Shown here one piece after another: positions 27,727-36,744 of a stretch of 39,271 nt of DNA. The translations under genes were made by a program, and so were the position numbers. This DNA is from Halopseudomonas sabulinigri (GTDB lineage: Bacteria; Pseudomonadota; Gammaproteobacteria; Pseudomonadales; Pseudomonadaceae). The first letter of the stretch is position 1; each line of letters begins with the position of its first letter. Under the pieces are notes generated by a model. The model saw only the letters and a list, made by a program, of their open reading frames with translations. It searched no databases and had not been told where the DNA came from. The DNA is taken from assembly GCA_011053055.1 (NCBI GenBank), contig DRHT01000011.1:1-39271 (forward strand), read 5' to 3'.

Positions 27727-29433
27727 ATGGCACGACCCAAAATATTGCTAGGTCTGATACTGCTGGCCCCCACTGCCTGGGCTGACTTGGAAGTACAGGT
27801 TGAGCCGGCGAACCGCGCCGTCAAAGCGAACATAGAAGCTTACGTAGGACCCGTTGAAGCGGGCAGCCGCGAGGAGTTGCGTCGCTTATTTGACCATGCC
27901 GATGAACAAGCGACTCTAGCGGCGCAAGCGTTGGGATTTTACCATTCGCGTAATTACCTGCGGTTTTCCGGCACTGAAGACGACCCTACGTTGATCATTC
28001 GAGTCGACCTAGGCACATCGGTGCGCCTGAACAAAATAAACGTGGATATTCAAGGCGAGGGCAAGGGTACCGACGCCTTCGCACTCAAGTTGCCGGAAAA
28101 TTTGGCTCCCGGTAAGCGCCTGAATCACGACAACTACGAGAGCATCAAGACGCAAATCAATAACCGTGCATTACGTTACGGCTATTTTTCTGGTCAATAC
28201 CTGCAACATCAATTGCTAGTAAACCCAGATGCCAACCAGGCAGACGTTGATATCGCCTATTTGACCGGCCAGCGGTACAAGTTAGGCGAAGTCACTTATA
28301 GCGACACTATATTCAGCGACGATTTGCTCAACCGTTTCATTCCGTTTGAGCCCGGCGTGCCCTACGACGCCGAGTTGGTAGGGCAGTTCAACCGGGACCT
28401 GCTTTCCAGTGGTTATTTTAACGGTGTGCAAGTGATTGCTCCGGTCGATCAGGCAGTGGGCGACGTGATTCCCGTGCAGGTGAGCCTGACCGAGCGCGAT
28501 CCGCATTCCTTAGGCTTTGGTGGTGGTTTCTCTACTGATGTGGGCGTACGCACCAAGGCGACCTGGGATCAACACTGGCTCAATCCGCAGGGTCATAGCC
28601 GCGGTGCAAGTGCGGAGCTATCCTTGCCTCGTCAGGAGGTGACGGCTTTCTATCAGGTACCTCTGGACCCGCCGTTAACCAGCAATCTGCGTTATTTTGT
28701 CGGCTGGCAACACGAAGATATTGACGATGTTGAGACCCGCAGCGTCGCCGCGGGAGCCGAGTTGCGTAAAAGGCTGGATAGCGGTTGGGAGAGAGTGTTG
28801 GGGCTGCGCGTCCAGAATGAGATTTTCTCGCTCGGTGACGACTCGGGTAATAGCACGTTATTGATCCCGAGCCTGGCGCTGCAGCGTACCAAAACCTCCG
28901 GCGGCATCGACCCAGCACAGGGCTACAGCATGCTGTTTGATGTCCAAGGAGCCAAGAAGGGCATTATCTCGACTGTCGATTTTGCTCGGGTGACCGGCCA
29001 GGTCAAAGGTTTGTATACGGTATTTGACCGGCATCGCCTGCTCAGCCGGTTGCAACTGGGCGCCGTGGCGACTAACGATTTCAGCAATATTCCGCCTTCG
29101 CTGCGTTTCTTTGCCGGTGGCGATCAAAGTATCCGCGGCTACGGCTATCAAACGTTGTCTCCGGTAGACAGCACCGGCGAGAACGTCGGTGGCCGATATC
29201 TCATAACCTCGACCATGGAATATCAGTACGAATTCATTGAAAACTGGCGGACGGCGACTTTTGTCGATTACGGTAACGCGGTAGATTCGTTGACCGATCC
29301 ACTGAAAACCAGCGTAGGCCTTGGTATCCGCTGGGTTTCACCTATCGGGCCGCTGCGTGTTGATGTCGCCCGTTCGCTTTCTGATCCGGACGAAGGCTTT
29401 CGCATTCACTTCTCGATGGGGCCGGAGCTCTGA
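27727..29433 (+). CDS. tamA: TamA, Omp85-family translocation and assembly module outer-membrane protein
   Basis: The 568-residue precursor has a short signal peptide (1-19, ending TAWA), three POTRA domains (about 20-260) and a C-terminal 16-stranded Omp85 barrel (about 265-568). Barrel hallmarks are the RGYGYQTLSPVD lid-lock motif (conserved RGY) and the terminal GFRIHFSMGPEL strand. With TamB it promotes assembly of some autotransporters and transport of phospholipids to the outer membrane. AGGAAGGAG precedes the ATG. The stop overlaps the tamB start by one base (TGATG), so the pair is translationally coupled. Confidence 0.94.
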   Translation: MARPKILLGLILLAPTAWADLEVQVEPANRAVKANIEAYVGPVEAGSREELRRLFDHADEQATLAAQALGFYHSRNYLRFSGTEDDPTLIIRVDLGTSVRLNKINVDIQGEGKGTDAFALKLPENLAPGKRLNHDNYESIKTQINNRALRYGYFSGQYLQHQLLVNPDANQADVDIAYLTGQRYKLGEVTYSDTIFSDDLLNRFIPFEPGVPYDAELVGQFNRDLLSSGYFNGVQVIAPVDQAVGDVIPVQVSLTERDPHSLGFGGGFSTDVGVRTKATWDQHWLNPQGHSRGASAELSLPRQEVTAFYQVPLDPPLTSNLRYFVGWQHEDIDDVETRSVAAGAELRKRLDSGWERVLGLRVQNEIFSLGDDSGNSTLLIPSLALQRTKTSGGIDPAQGYSMLFDVQGAKKGIISTVDFARVTGQVKGLYTVFDRHRLLSRLQLGAVATNDFSNIPPSLRFFAGGDQSIRGYGYQTLSPVDSTGENVGGRYLITSTMEYQYEFIENWRTATFVDYGNAVDSLTDPLKTSVGLGIRWVSPIGPLRVDVARSLSDPDEGFRIHFSMGPEL

Positions 29434-32400
29434 TGCGCCTAGCTCTAAAAATACTGTTTCGCAGCCTGTTGGCAATTGCGGTTTTGCTGTTGCTGGTGCT
29501 GTTGTTGTTGGGCAGCGAAGGGGTGAACCGCTGGTTATTCACCAAGGCTCAGGCGTTGGAGCCGCGTCTTGAGTTAGCGTTTGTCAGCGGCAATCTATGG
29601 CACGGCTGGCAGTTTGAACATGTTGGCTGGCATGACACCGGCCTGGCGCTAGACATTGAACAGTTAGACTTCGTTTGGTCACCCTCTTGCCTGTTTGGCC
29701 GGCGCCTGTGTATCGATCGGTTATACAGTCACAGCATTACCGTGGTTACTCAGCCTAGCGAAGAACCAGAACCCAGCGAACCCTTCACGTTACCGGAGCT
29801 GAGTCTTCCATTATCGGTGGAGCTTGGCGACGTACGCATTGACAGTATCTCGCTGGATGGTGAAAACACGCTGCTGAGTGATTTGGTGCTGCAAGCAGAC
29901 GCCAATGGCGATCAGCTTATTATTAGCGAATTTTCCGGGGTCGGGCCTGATCTGGATTGGCGCCTCAATGGTGCATTGCAGATGCAGGGCGAGTGGCCAT
30001 TGACGCTCGCGGGCCGCATCAATCTGCCCGCAGTAGATTCACGTGAGTGGTGGATTGATCTCAATGTAGGTGGAAATCTTAAACAACAGCTCAGCGTGCA
30101 GCTGCAAAGCGATGGTTACTTGCGTGGCGAATTGCAGGGTGAGGCGGCGCCCCTGGACAGCAAACTGCCTGCCACCTTGCATTGGCAGGGAGAGTCTTTC
30201 CTGGCCTTGGAGAGTCTGCCAGCAGGACTAACGCTCAACAATTTGACCATAGACGTCGATGGAAGCCTTGAGGACGGATTCGCGGTAGAGGCCAGCTCCA
30301 GCATGCCGGGGCAGGGCGGCGAGGTTAAGCTTGAGCTGTCAGCATTGGGAAAGGTGACAGGTGTCAGTGATGCCAGGGTCTTGCTGTACGTCAGTGAGGC
30401 GCCGGAGCGCAAGCTGGAGCTGACTGGCGAAGCTAACTGGGAAGACGTACTCAGCGCCGATGCCGCGCTGACCTTGCAGCGGGACTTTCCGTGGCATTGG
30501 CTGTACCCGGTTGAGTTGGGTGACATCGTGTTGCAGCAACTGGATATGCAGGCAAGCCTGCGTGGCGAGCAAATTGACAGCGAGCTTAAGGCAACATTGA
30601 GCGGTGTCGCAGGCCAAAGCATTGATCTCGATATGCGCGTGCAGGGTGACCAGCAGGCGCTGGCGATTGCTCCCTTGAGCGTGAAGACCGAAGCGGGCAG
30701 TGCAGATGGCAAACTCGATCTTACCCTCAGCCCGGCGATTGCCTGGAATGGCGAGTTTGAGCTCCACGATCTGAATCCCGGCATCTTCGTCGCGGAGCTA
30801 CCCGGTCGGCTCAACGGGCAGATAAACAGCGAAGGTAGCCTGCAAGACGAGCTCCTGAAGCTTCAGGCCAACTGGGATATTGAAGGCACCCTGCGGCAGC
30901 AACCACTTGCTGTTGAAGGTCGTGTTAATAAACTGGAGACAGCCTGGCAGGTTAGCGATCTGCTCATCCAGCAGGGTGAGAATCGTATTAGCGGGCAAGG
31001 CCAATGGGGTAAACAGGTCAGTGGCGGCCTGGATCTCCAGCTCAAGCAACTGGCAAGCCTCTGGCCAGAGTTGCGCGGTGAGTTAACTGGACGGGCGAAC
31101 TTCAGTGGGACCGAGCAGGCTCCGGGCATCAGTCTGACCTTGGCGGGAGAGGGTGCAGGCTACGCCGATGCGCTGGTTGAGCTGCTGACACTGGATGCTC
31201 GGGTGCAGATGTCGGATGAGCTCCCCGTCAGCTTAGAGGTCAAAGCTGAGGGCCTGCGCAGTGGCGAGAGTAACTTTGGCACACTTGATCTGCAGGTCGA
31301 TGGGAACCGCGCCAGCCATACCCTGGCGCTAGACCTGAAAGACGGTCTAATTGATGCCACAGTGCGCTTGCGCGGAAACCTGAACGACACGCGCTGGCAA
31401 GGTCGGCTGACACAAAGCGCAATCGCCTACCAGCAGTTTGACTGGACGCTACAAGAAGGTGCAGACCTGCAATACCAAATGGCACCCGGACGTTTGCAGT
31501 TGAGCGAACACTGCTGGTTGCACGATGCTTCCCGGCTGTGTTTCAACGGCCAGCAAACCTTGATGCCCGATCGCAAAATAGATCTGACGATAGACGATTT
31601 TGATCTCGCTTCGCTGCAGCCTTGGATGCCAAAAGATATCGACTGGCAAGCGCTGCTAAATGCCAAAGTATTGTTCAATCAGGCGGTAGGTAAAACGCCC
31701 ACGGCAGATATACGGGTCAGTAGCGCCAACGGCGTTATTCATGTCAAAGACGAAGATCAAGCTGTCGACTTTCCTTATCAGCTGCTGCAATTTACGACGT
31801 TGCTGCAACAAAAGAAGGCAGACGCCGAGTTGCTGCTCACCAGTGACAGCATCGGCCAGTTGAACGTGCAAGCACAGGTGCAGGACCCTGGCGGTGCTCA
31901 GACCCTGAATGGTGCCTATCAGATATCCGGGTTTAAACTGGATTTCCTGCGCCCATTCATTGCGCAGGTGCAACGCCTCGAAGGCCAGTTGAACGGACAA
32001 GGGCAGTTAAGCGGCGTACTGCGCACGCCTATCATTAACGGACAGCTGCGTCTGAGCGACGGACACGTTAGCGGGCCCGCATTGCCCATCAGCCTGGAAG
32101 AGCTCAGCGCTGATATCCTGGTGCAAGGCCAAAGCGCGAAAATTGACGGTAACTGGCGCAGTGGTGAACGTGGCACCGGTAAGTTGCAAGGCCAGGTCGG
32201 TTGGGCTCCACTCGACGTCGACCTGGAGTTAATAGGTGACGCCTTGCCCGTCACCGTAGAGCCCTATGCAGATTTGCTGGTTAGTCCTGATCTACAGGTT
32301 AGCTTGCGAAACAACGCCTTGCATGTGGAAGGCAAGATAGCCATTCCTGAAGGTGATATCACCGTACGAGAGCTGCCTCCGCAGGCGGTAAGAGTATCGC

Positions 32401-33137
32401 CAGACACCATTATTGTCGGCCAGGAGGCTGAAGAAGAGCCGGCCTTGCCGCTGGACATCACGGCTCGCATTCAATTAATTATTGGCGACCAACTCCGGCT
32501 TTCTGCGTTTGGTTTAACCGGTCGTTTGAAAGGGCAGTTGGCGGTGCAGGAAAATATGACCGCCAACGGTGACCTGCGAATATTGGATGGGCGCATCAAG
32601 CGGTTGGGGCAAGAGCTGAAACTGCGCCGTGCGATTTTGTTGTTCTCCGGCCCGATCAGCCAGCCCTACATGAACATTGAAGCAATCCGTGAAGTGGATG
32701 ATGTGGTTGCCGGGCTCCGGCTTACTGGCAATGCCACCAGTCCTACCTCAGAGGTGTTTTCCGAACCGGCCATGTCGCAGCAAGAAGCCATGTCCTATCT
32801 GATTTTGGGACGGCCGTTGAGCGATGAGGGGGACAGCAATCTGGTCGGTCAAGCCGCTCTGGCGCTGGGCCTGGCGGGCACCGCGCCGATCACCCAGAAG
32901 ATTGGTAGTACCCTGGGGCTGCAAGACTTTGCGGTAGAATCTGAAGGGTCTGGTACCGGTACTCAGGTAGTCGCCAGCGGTAGCATCACCGATAAACTCA
33001 GTGTCCGCTATGGTGTTGGTGTGTTTGAACCGGCCAACCAGTTGGCGCTGCGCTACGACTTAACTCAGCGTCTGTATCTGGAAGCCATCAGCGGCTTTGC
33101 CAGCTCGCTGGATTTCTTCTATCGTATCGACTTCTGA
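29433..33137 (+). CDS. tamB: TamB, inner-membrane-anchored AsmA-like translocation module protein
   Basis: The 1,234-residue protein has an N-terminal membrane anchor (about 8-28), a very long repetitive beta-taco region and a C-terminal DUF490/TamB domain (about 900-1234) that contacts TamA. It ends with the family-typical VRYGVGVFEPANQLALRYDLTQRLYLEA and a final aromatic residue. It bridges the periplasm and moves lipids or helps outer-membrane protein assembly with TamA. Several pairs of cysteines occur in the first 100 residues (SCLFGRRLC). It is intact. The tpx gene follows after 96 bases. Confidence 0.95.
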   Translation: MRLALKILFRSLLAIAVLLLLVLLLLGSEGVNRWLFTKAQALEPRLELAFVSGNLWHGWQFEHVGWHDTGLALDIEQLDFVWSPSCLFGRRLCIDRLYSHSITVVTQPSEEPEPSEPFTLPELSLPLSVELGDVRIDSISLDGENTLLSDLVLQADANGDQLIISEFSGVGPDLDWRLNGALQMQGEWPLTLAGRINLPAVDSREWWIDLNVGGNLKQQLSVQLQSDGYLRGELQGEAAPLDSKLPATLHWQGESFLALESLPAGLTLNNLTIDVDGSLEDGFAVEASSSMPGQGGEVKLELSALGKVTGVSDARVLLYVSEAPERKLELTGEANWEDVLSADAALTLQRDFPWHWLYPVELGDIVLQQLDMQASLRGEQIDSELKATLSGVAGQSIDLDMRVQGDQQALAIAPLSVKTEAGSADGKLDLTLSPAIAWNGEFELHDLNPGIFVAELPGRLNGQINSEGSLQDELLKLQANWDIEGTLRQQPLAVEGRVNKLETAWQVSDLLIQQGENRISGQGQWGKQVSGGLDLQLKQLASLWPELRGELTGRANFSGTEQAPGISLTLAGEGAGYADALVELLTLDARVQMSDELPVSLEVKAEGLRSGESNFGTLDLQVDGNRASHTLALDLKDGLIDATVRLRGNLNDTRWQGRLTQSAIAYQQFDWTLQEGADLQYQMAPGRLQLSEHCWLHDASRLCFNGQQTLMPDRKIDLTIDDFDLASLQPWMPKDIDWQALLNAKVLFNQAVGKTPTADIRVSSANGVIHVKDEDQAVDFPYQLLQFTTLLQQKKADAELLLTSDSIGQLNVQAQVQDPGGAQTLNGAYQISGFKLDFLRPFIAQVQRLEGQLNGQGQLSGVLRTPIINGQLRLSDGHVSGPALPISLEELSADILVQGQSAKIDGNWRSGERGTGKLQGQVGWAPLDVDLELIGDALPVTVEPYADLLVSPDLQVSLRNNALHVEGKIAIPEGDITVRELPPQAVRVSPDTIIVGQEAEEEPALPLDITARIQLIIGDQLRLSAFGLTGRLKGQLAVQENMTANGDLRILDGRIKRLGQELKLRRAILLFSGPISQPYMNIEAIREVDDVVAGLRLTGNATSPTSEVFSEPAMSQQEAMSYLILGRPLSDEGDSNLVGQAALALGLAGTAPITQKIGSTLGLQDFAVESEGSGTGTQVVASGSITDKLSVRYGVGVFEPANQLALRYDLTQRLYLEAISGFASSLDFFYRIDF

Positions 33138-33233
33138 TAAACGTTTTACCAGCTATCAAGGCAGCCAATTTGGTTGCTGTTTCGCTTCGCGCAGCATTAC
33201 TCGTTGCGCCAGAAGCACACATAAGGAGTCATC

Positions 33234-33731
33234 ATGTCTAGCGTCACAATGCGCGGTAACCCAATCTCAGTCGGCGGCCAGTTTCCGGCCAAAGGCGACA
33301 AGGCTCCCGCTTTCAACCTGGTTGCCAAGGACCTGTCCGATGTCAGCCTCGCCAGCCTGACCGGGAAACGCAAAATTCTGAATATCTTCCCGAGTGTAGA
33401 TACTCCGACTTGCGCAACCTCCGTACGTACTTTCAACAGCAAGGCAAGCGCTTTGGATAACACCCTTGTGTTGTGTATTTCGGCTGACCTGCCGTTTGCG
33501 CAAGCTCGTTTTTGCGGTGCGGAAGGGCTGGAAAGTGTGGTTAATCTGTCGACCATGCGTGGCAACGACTTTATCCGCAACTACGGCGTTGATATTGAGA
33601 ACGGCCCGCTGGCTGGTCTGACTGCACGCGCAGTTGTGGTGCTGGATGAAGACGACAAGGTGCTGCACAGTGAACTGGTCAGCGAAATTGGCAACGAGCC
33701 TGACTACGACGCGGCACTGGCTGCGCTCTGA
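33234..33731 (+). CDS. tpx: Thiol peroxidase (atypical 2-Cys peroxiredoxin)
   Basis: The 165-residue periplasm/cytoplasm peroxiredoxin reduces H2O2 and alkyl hydroperoxides using thioredoxin. Peroxidatic Cys60 sits in the motif VDTPTCATS and resolving Cys94 in RFCGAEG, the Tpx arrangement. The length is usual and there is no signal peptide. AAGGAG precedes the ATG. It lies after tamB on the same strand with a 96-base gap and no clear terminator, so it may be read with tamAB or from its own promoter. It ends in a hairpin and converges with the histidine kinase gene. Confidence 0.96.
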   Translation: MSSVTMRGNPISVGGQFPAKGDKAPAFNLVAKDLSDVSLASLTGKRKILNIFPSVDTPTCATSVRTFNSKASALDNTLVLCISADLPFAQARFCGAEGLESVVNLSTMRGNDFIRNYGVDIENGPLAGLTARAVVVLDEDDKVLHSELVSEIGNEPDYDAALAAL

Positions 33732-33751
33732 GTTTAGGTTAGCTCACTCTG

Positions 33752-33773
33752 GCGGAGAGCTCAGTCTCTCCGC
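33752..33773. terminator. Hairpin between convergent tpx and the histidine kinase gene
   Basis: GCGGAGAG (33752-33759) pairs perfectly with CTCTCCGC (33766-33773) over a six-base loop, 20 bases after the tpx stop and 12 before the kinase stop. No good T-run, so it may be a weak bidirectional terminator. Confidence 0.55.
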
Positions 33774-33785
33774 TGCTATTATCTT

Positions 33786-36365
33786 TCAGCTTTGCGCTGT
33801 CAATGCCTGCATGCGCTTGACCAAGTCAGCGAGTACTGGCAAGACTTTGAATTCTTCTACTGGTTTATCCAGCCAGGCAACGCCCTGAACACTACCATCC
33901 AGCAAACGTTGACCTTCATCACAGTAAGCGGATACCACCAGTATCGGTAAATGGCGCGTAGCGGGGTGCAATCGCAACTCTCTAATTAGACTGAGGCCGT
34001 GGCCGTCAGGAAGTCGCAGATCGGTCACCAGGGCGCCCGGATTATGTTCAGCAAACATCTGTTTAGCTGCCCGCATACTGTTGGCAGAGATAGGCTCATA
34101 ACCGTTGCGCCGCAACATCAAGCACATAAATTGAGCAAAGGTCTCGTCATCATCAAGTACCAGCACCTTCATTGCGCGCTCAATTTTAGCGTCGACCGCT
34201 ACTTCGCTTTCGGTCTCAGCCAGTGGCAGTTCTAACCAGAAAGTTGCCCCTTGGCCGGGTATGGAATGGAATCCTACCTCACCAGCCATTTGTTCGATCA
34301 AGTCTCGGCTGATCGCCAAGCCTAGGCCAGTGCCCGGCTTCTGCCGATTATCAGCGCTGTCAGCCTGAGCGAACTTATCAAAAATCATTGCCTGGAAGGC
34401 TTCTGGAATACCGGCCCCCTGATCGCTCACGCTGATGCGTAGCACGCCAGATTTGCGCTGCAGGAGTATCTTTACTTTCCCTGATTCAGGCGAAAATTTG
34501 ATGGCGTTGGACAGAAAGTTGCTCATCACCTGATGTAGGCGAATGCCATCTATCTCCGCCCAATATTCTGCGCAGGGCTCGCGATAGAGCTGTACCTGAT
34601 GCTTGTCTGCGTAAGCTTTATTGGCCGCGATGGCGTCGTCCACCAAGGTGTCTATACGCTGTACACGCATCTCGAAGGACATTTTTCCAGCCGCCAGCTT
34701 TTCCATGTCTAGCAGATCATTGATCAGGTGGTTAAGCCGCAAGCTGTTAGCGTGGGCTATCTCCAACATTTTCTGTATTTTTTCTGGTACGGCACCTAAA
34801 GTACCGCTGTTTACGATACCCAGTGCGCCAGAGATGGAGGTGAGCGGCGTACGTAGCTCATGACTGACGGTAGACACGAACTCACTCTTCATCGCCTCCA
34901 CGCGTTTCTGTTCCGTTAAATCCAACATGGTGCCACTCGCGCGGATGGCTATGCCTTCACCATCACGCTGAAAAGCGCCGCGGATCAGCAGCGGCACTTC
35001 AGTCCCGTCCTTGTGGGTAAAACGGGTTTCACAGGAAAAAGACATCGCATCAGAGTTGACCGCGTCTTGTAACTGTTTCAATAAGAGATGACGAGAGGAG
35101 GGCGCAATAACCGCTTGCCACCGGTGCAATGCTTGAAAGCCACGATGCTGCGGATACCCTAGCATTTCCCATGCACGAGCCGATGCAATGAAGCGCCATT
35201 GCTCAATGTTGACGTCCCACCAGCCATCGTTGCTGCCCTTAAGCACCAGCCGCTGGCGTTCCTCACTCTGTTGCAGCGCTTCGTTACTCGCGCGCATTTT
35301 CTCGGTCATTCGGGACGCCAGGGCCTCGGCCTGGTCCCGTCGGAAGTTGATCAGCGAGGCCAGCAGAAAAACCATCAGAGAAATGCCGATGCCGGCAGTC
35401 AGCAACAGCGTATGACCGGGCAGCTCTGAATCAAAAAGGGGTGTGCTGCTAAAGCCCAGCTGCCAGTCACGCCCATATAGCTGCAGCTCAATTTGGCGCG
35501 AGAACATCGGCGCGACCGTCGGGTCCGCATCGTAGGTTTGAAAGAGCGGCTTGGGTTCAGCCGGGTCTGTTATATCCCTGAGTTGATAACCAATGAGCGG
35601 GTTTGCACGACCAATAATGCCTTGTAGCAGGTCGCCCATGCGATAAGGACTATAAACGAATCCTTTGAGTGCTGCGGTGCGCAGCGCGGTAGTTGCCAAA
35701 GACGCACCTTGGGTGTAAATCGGCAGATACATGAGGATGCCGGCCTGCACCTTGCCGTGAGTCTCTTGCAGCAGCGTGACGGGTCCGGTGATCGTGGTAT
35801 GGGCGCTATCAACAGCAGCCTGCATGGCTTGGCGGCGGGTACTTTCGGAGTACATGTCGTATCCAAAAGCGGCCAGATTACGACCAGTAAAAGGCTCTAG
35901 AAAAACAATCGAGGTGTAAAAGGGCCGATCACCGTCAGGGTGAACCCGAAACCCCGGGAATCCCTCAGCCTGTATCCGCGCCTCAAAACTGCTCAGCTGG
36001 TCGGGTGCTACGACCTCAGCGTAACCGACACCCATGATGCCAGGGTAATGTTCGGCCAAACGCAGCCGCTCAATTTGAGTTTTCCATTCATGACGATTTA
36101 CTTGCTCGCTAGCGTCGATTAAACCAGCAGCGCCAAGCAGTATTTGCTCGTGATCCACCATGCGCTTGCGGATAGCTGAAGTAATATCGGTGGTCAGCGT
36201 CTCAAACTGACGCTCGGCTAAAGTCAGCTCACGCTGATGCAGGTATTGCCAGGCCAGCAGAGTGGCCAGCAGGGCAATAGCGAACGCGAACCACGATAAG
36301 CTGTTCTGCTTGCTAAAAATGGCGCGCCCTAAACTGAAGGACGACTCGCTTCGACTAAAAGGCAT
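33786..36365 (-). CDS. Hybrid histidine kinase with CHASE and PAS sensor domains
   Basis: The 859-residue protein has a membrane helix (about 24-42), a periplasmic CHASE domain (about 75-290, with the YPGIMGVGYAE and FLEPFTGRNLAAFGYDMYSE motifs) and a second helix (about 318-340). A short coiled coil, a PAS domain with PAC (about 365-485), HisKA (phospho-acceptor His502 in STVSHELRTPL), HATPase (Asn620, DQGAGIP, GTGLGLAIS) and a C-terminal receiver follow (acidic pair Asp738/739, phospho-acceptor Asp782, Lys834). All catalytic residues are present. No separate Hpt domain or second regulator is adjacent; output may pass to a distant Hpt protein. It is divergent from a GGDEF-EAL gene. Ligand unknown; some CHASE domains bind cytokinin-like or fatty-acid-like signals. 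Confidence 0.93.
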   Translation of the reverse strand: MPFSRSESSFSLGRAIFSKQNSLSWFAFAIALLATLLAWQYLHQRELTLAERQFETLTTDITSAIRKRMVDHEQILLGAAGLIDASEQVNRHEWKTQIERLRLAEHYPGIMGVGYAEVVAPDQLSSFEARIQAEGFPGFRVHPDGDRPFYTSIVFLEPFTGRNLAAFGYDMYSESTRRQAMQAAVDSAHTTITGPVTLLQETHGKVQAGILMYLPIYTQGASLATTALRTAALKGFVYSPYRMGDLLQGIIGRANPLIGYQLRDITDPAEPKPLFQTYDADPTVAPMFSRQIELQLYGRDWQLGFSSTPLFDSELPGHTLLLTAGIGISLMVFLLASLINFRRDQAEALASRMTEKMRASNEALQQSEERQRLVLKGSNDGWWDVNIEQWRFIASARAWEMLGYPQHRGFQALHRWQAVIAPSSRHLLLKQLQDAVNSDAMSFSCETRFTHKDGTEVPLLIRGAFQRDGEGIAIRASGTMLDLTEQKRVEAMKSEFVSTVSHELRTPLTSISGALGIVNSGTLGAVPEKIQKMLEIAHANSLRLNHLINDLLDMEKLAAGKMSFEMRVQRIDTLVDDAIAANKAYADKHQVQLYREPCAEYWAEIDGIRLHQVMSNFLSNAIKFSPESGKVKILLQRKSGVLRISVSDQGAGIPEAFQAMIFDKFAQADSADNRQKPGTGLGLAISRDLIEQMAGEVGFHSIPGQGATFWLELPLAETESEVAVDAKIERAMKVLVLDDDETFAQFMCLMLRRNGYEPISANSMRAAKQMFAEHNPGALVTDLRLPDGHGLSLIRELRLHPATRHLPILVVSAYCDEGQRLLDGSVQGVAWLDKPVEEFKVLPVLADLVKRMQALTAQS

Positions 36366-36744
36366 TAATGTAACTACTTATCATGACAATCTCGGCAGGA
36401 GCACCTACGCCAATGATAGTTGGCTAACGCGATGATTGCAGTGCAATTCTGATTCTCTGGTGCATTTCCTATATATGAAGAGGAAAGCAGGGGAGCCCAA
36501 AAAAAATCTAATAATAATGTGATATGTCGCACTGCACGTCTTGGCGTCTTATGCTACGGAATTCCTGATGATTATTTTGACGCTCATTTATTGACGAAAC
36601 CCCTTGGGTTAGACAGGTTTAATCAAAGTGACGCCACAGTCGAGCCGAATCCGGGCTTGCACAAACACCGTGAGATTGGTTAGCGTTCGCATTTTGTTGG
36701 ATTGCAGACCCTTCTAGCGTTACTACCAAGGAAGCCTTCACTGT
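36366..36744. other. Intergenic region between divergent kinase and GGDEF-EAL genes
   Basis: These 379 bases must hold two promoters. They are AT-rich around 36480-36530 (runs such as AAAAAAAAT and AATAATAATG). I find no clear -35/-10 pair, GacA box or other operator. AAGGA at about 36729 may serve the GGDEF-EAL gene, although it is rather distant from its ATG. Confidence 0.4.

Noticed and set aside
30116-30814. 232-codon minus-strand frame inside tamB
   Set aside because: Antisense to tamB, Ser/Arg-rich low-complexity product, no support for translation.
33138-33233. Imperfect hairpin in the tamB-tpx gap
   Set aside because: The arms around CAGCCAA/TTGGTTGCTG pair poorly and there is no T-run, so I did not call a terminator.
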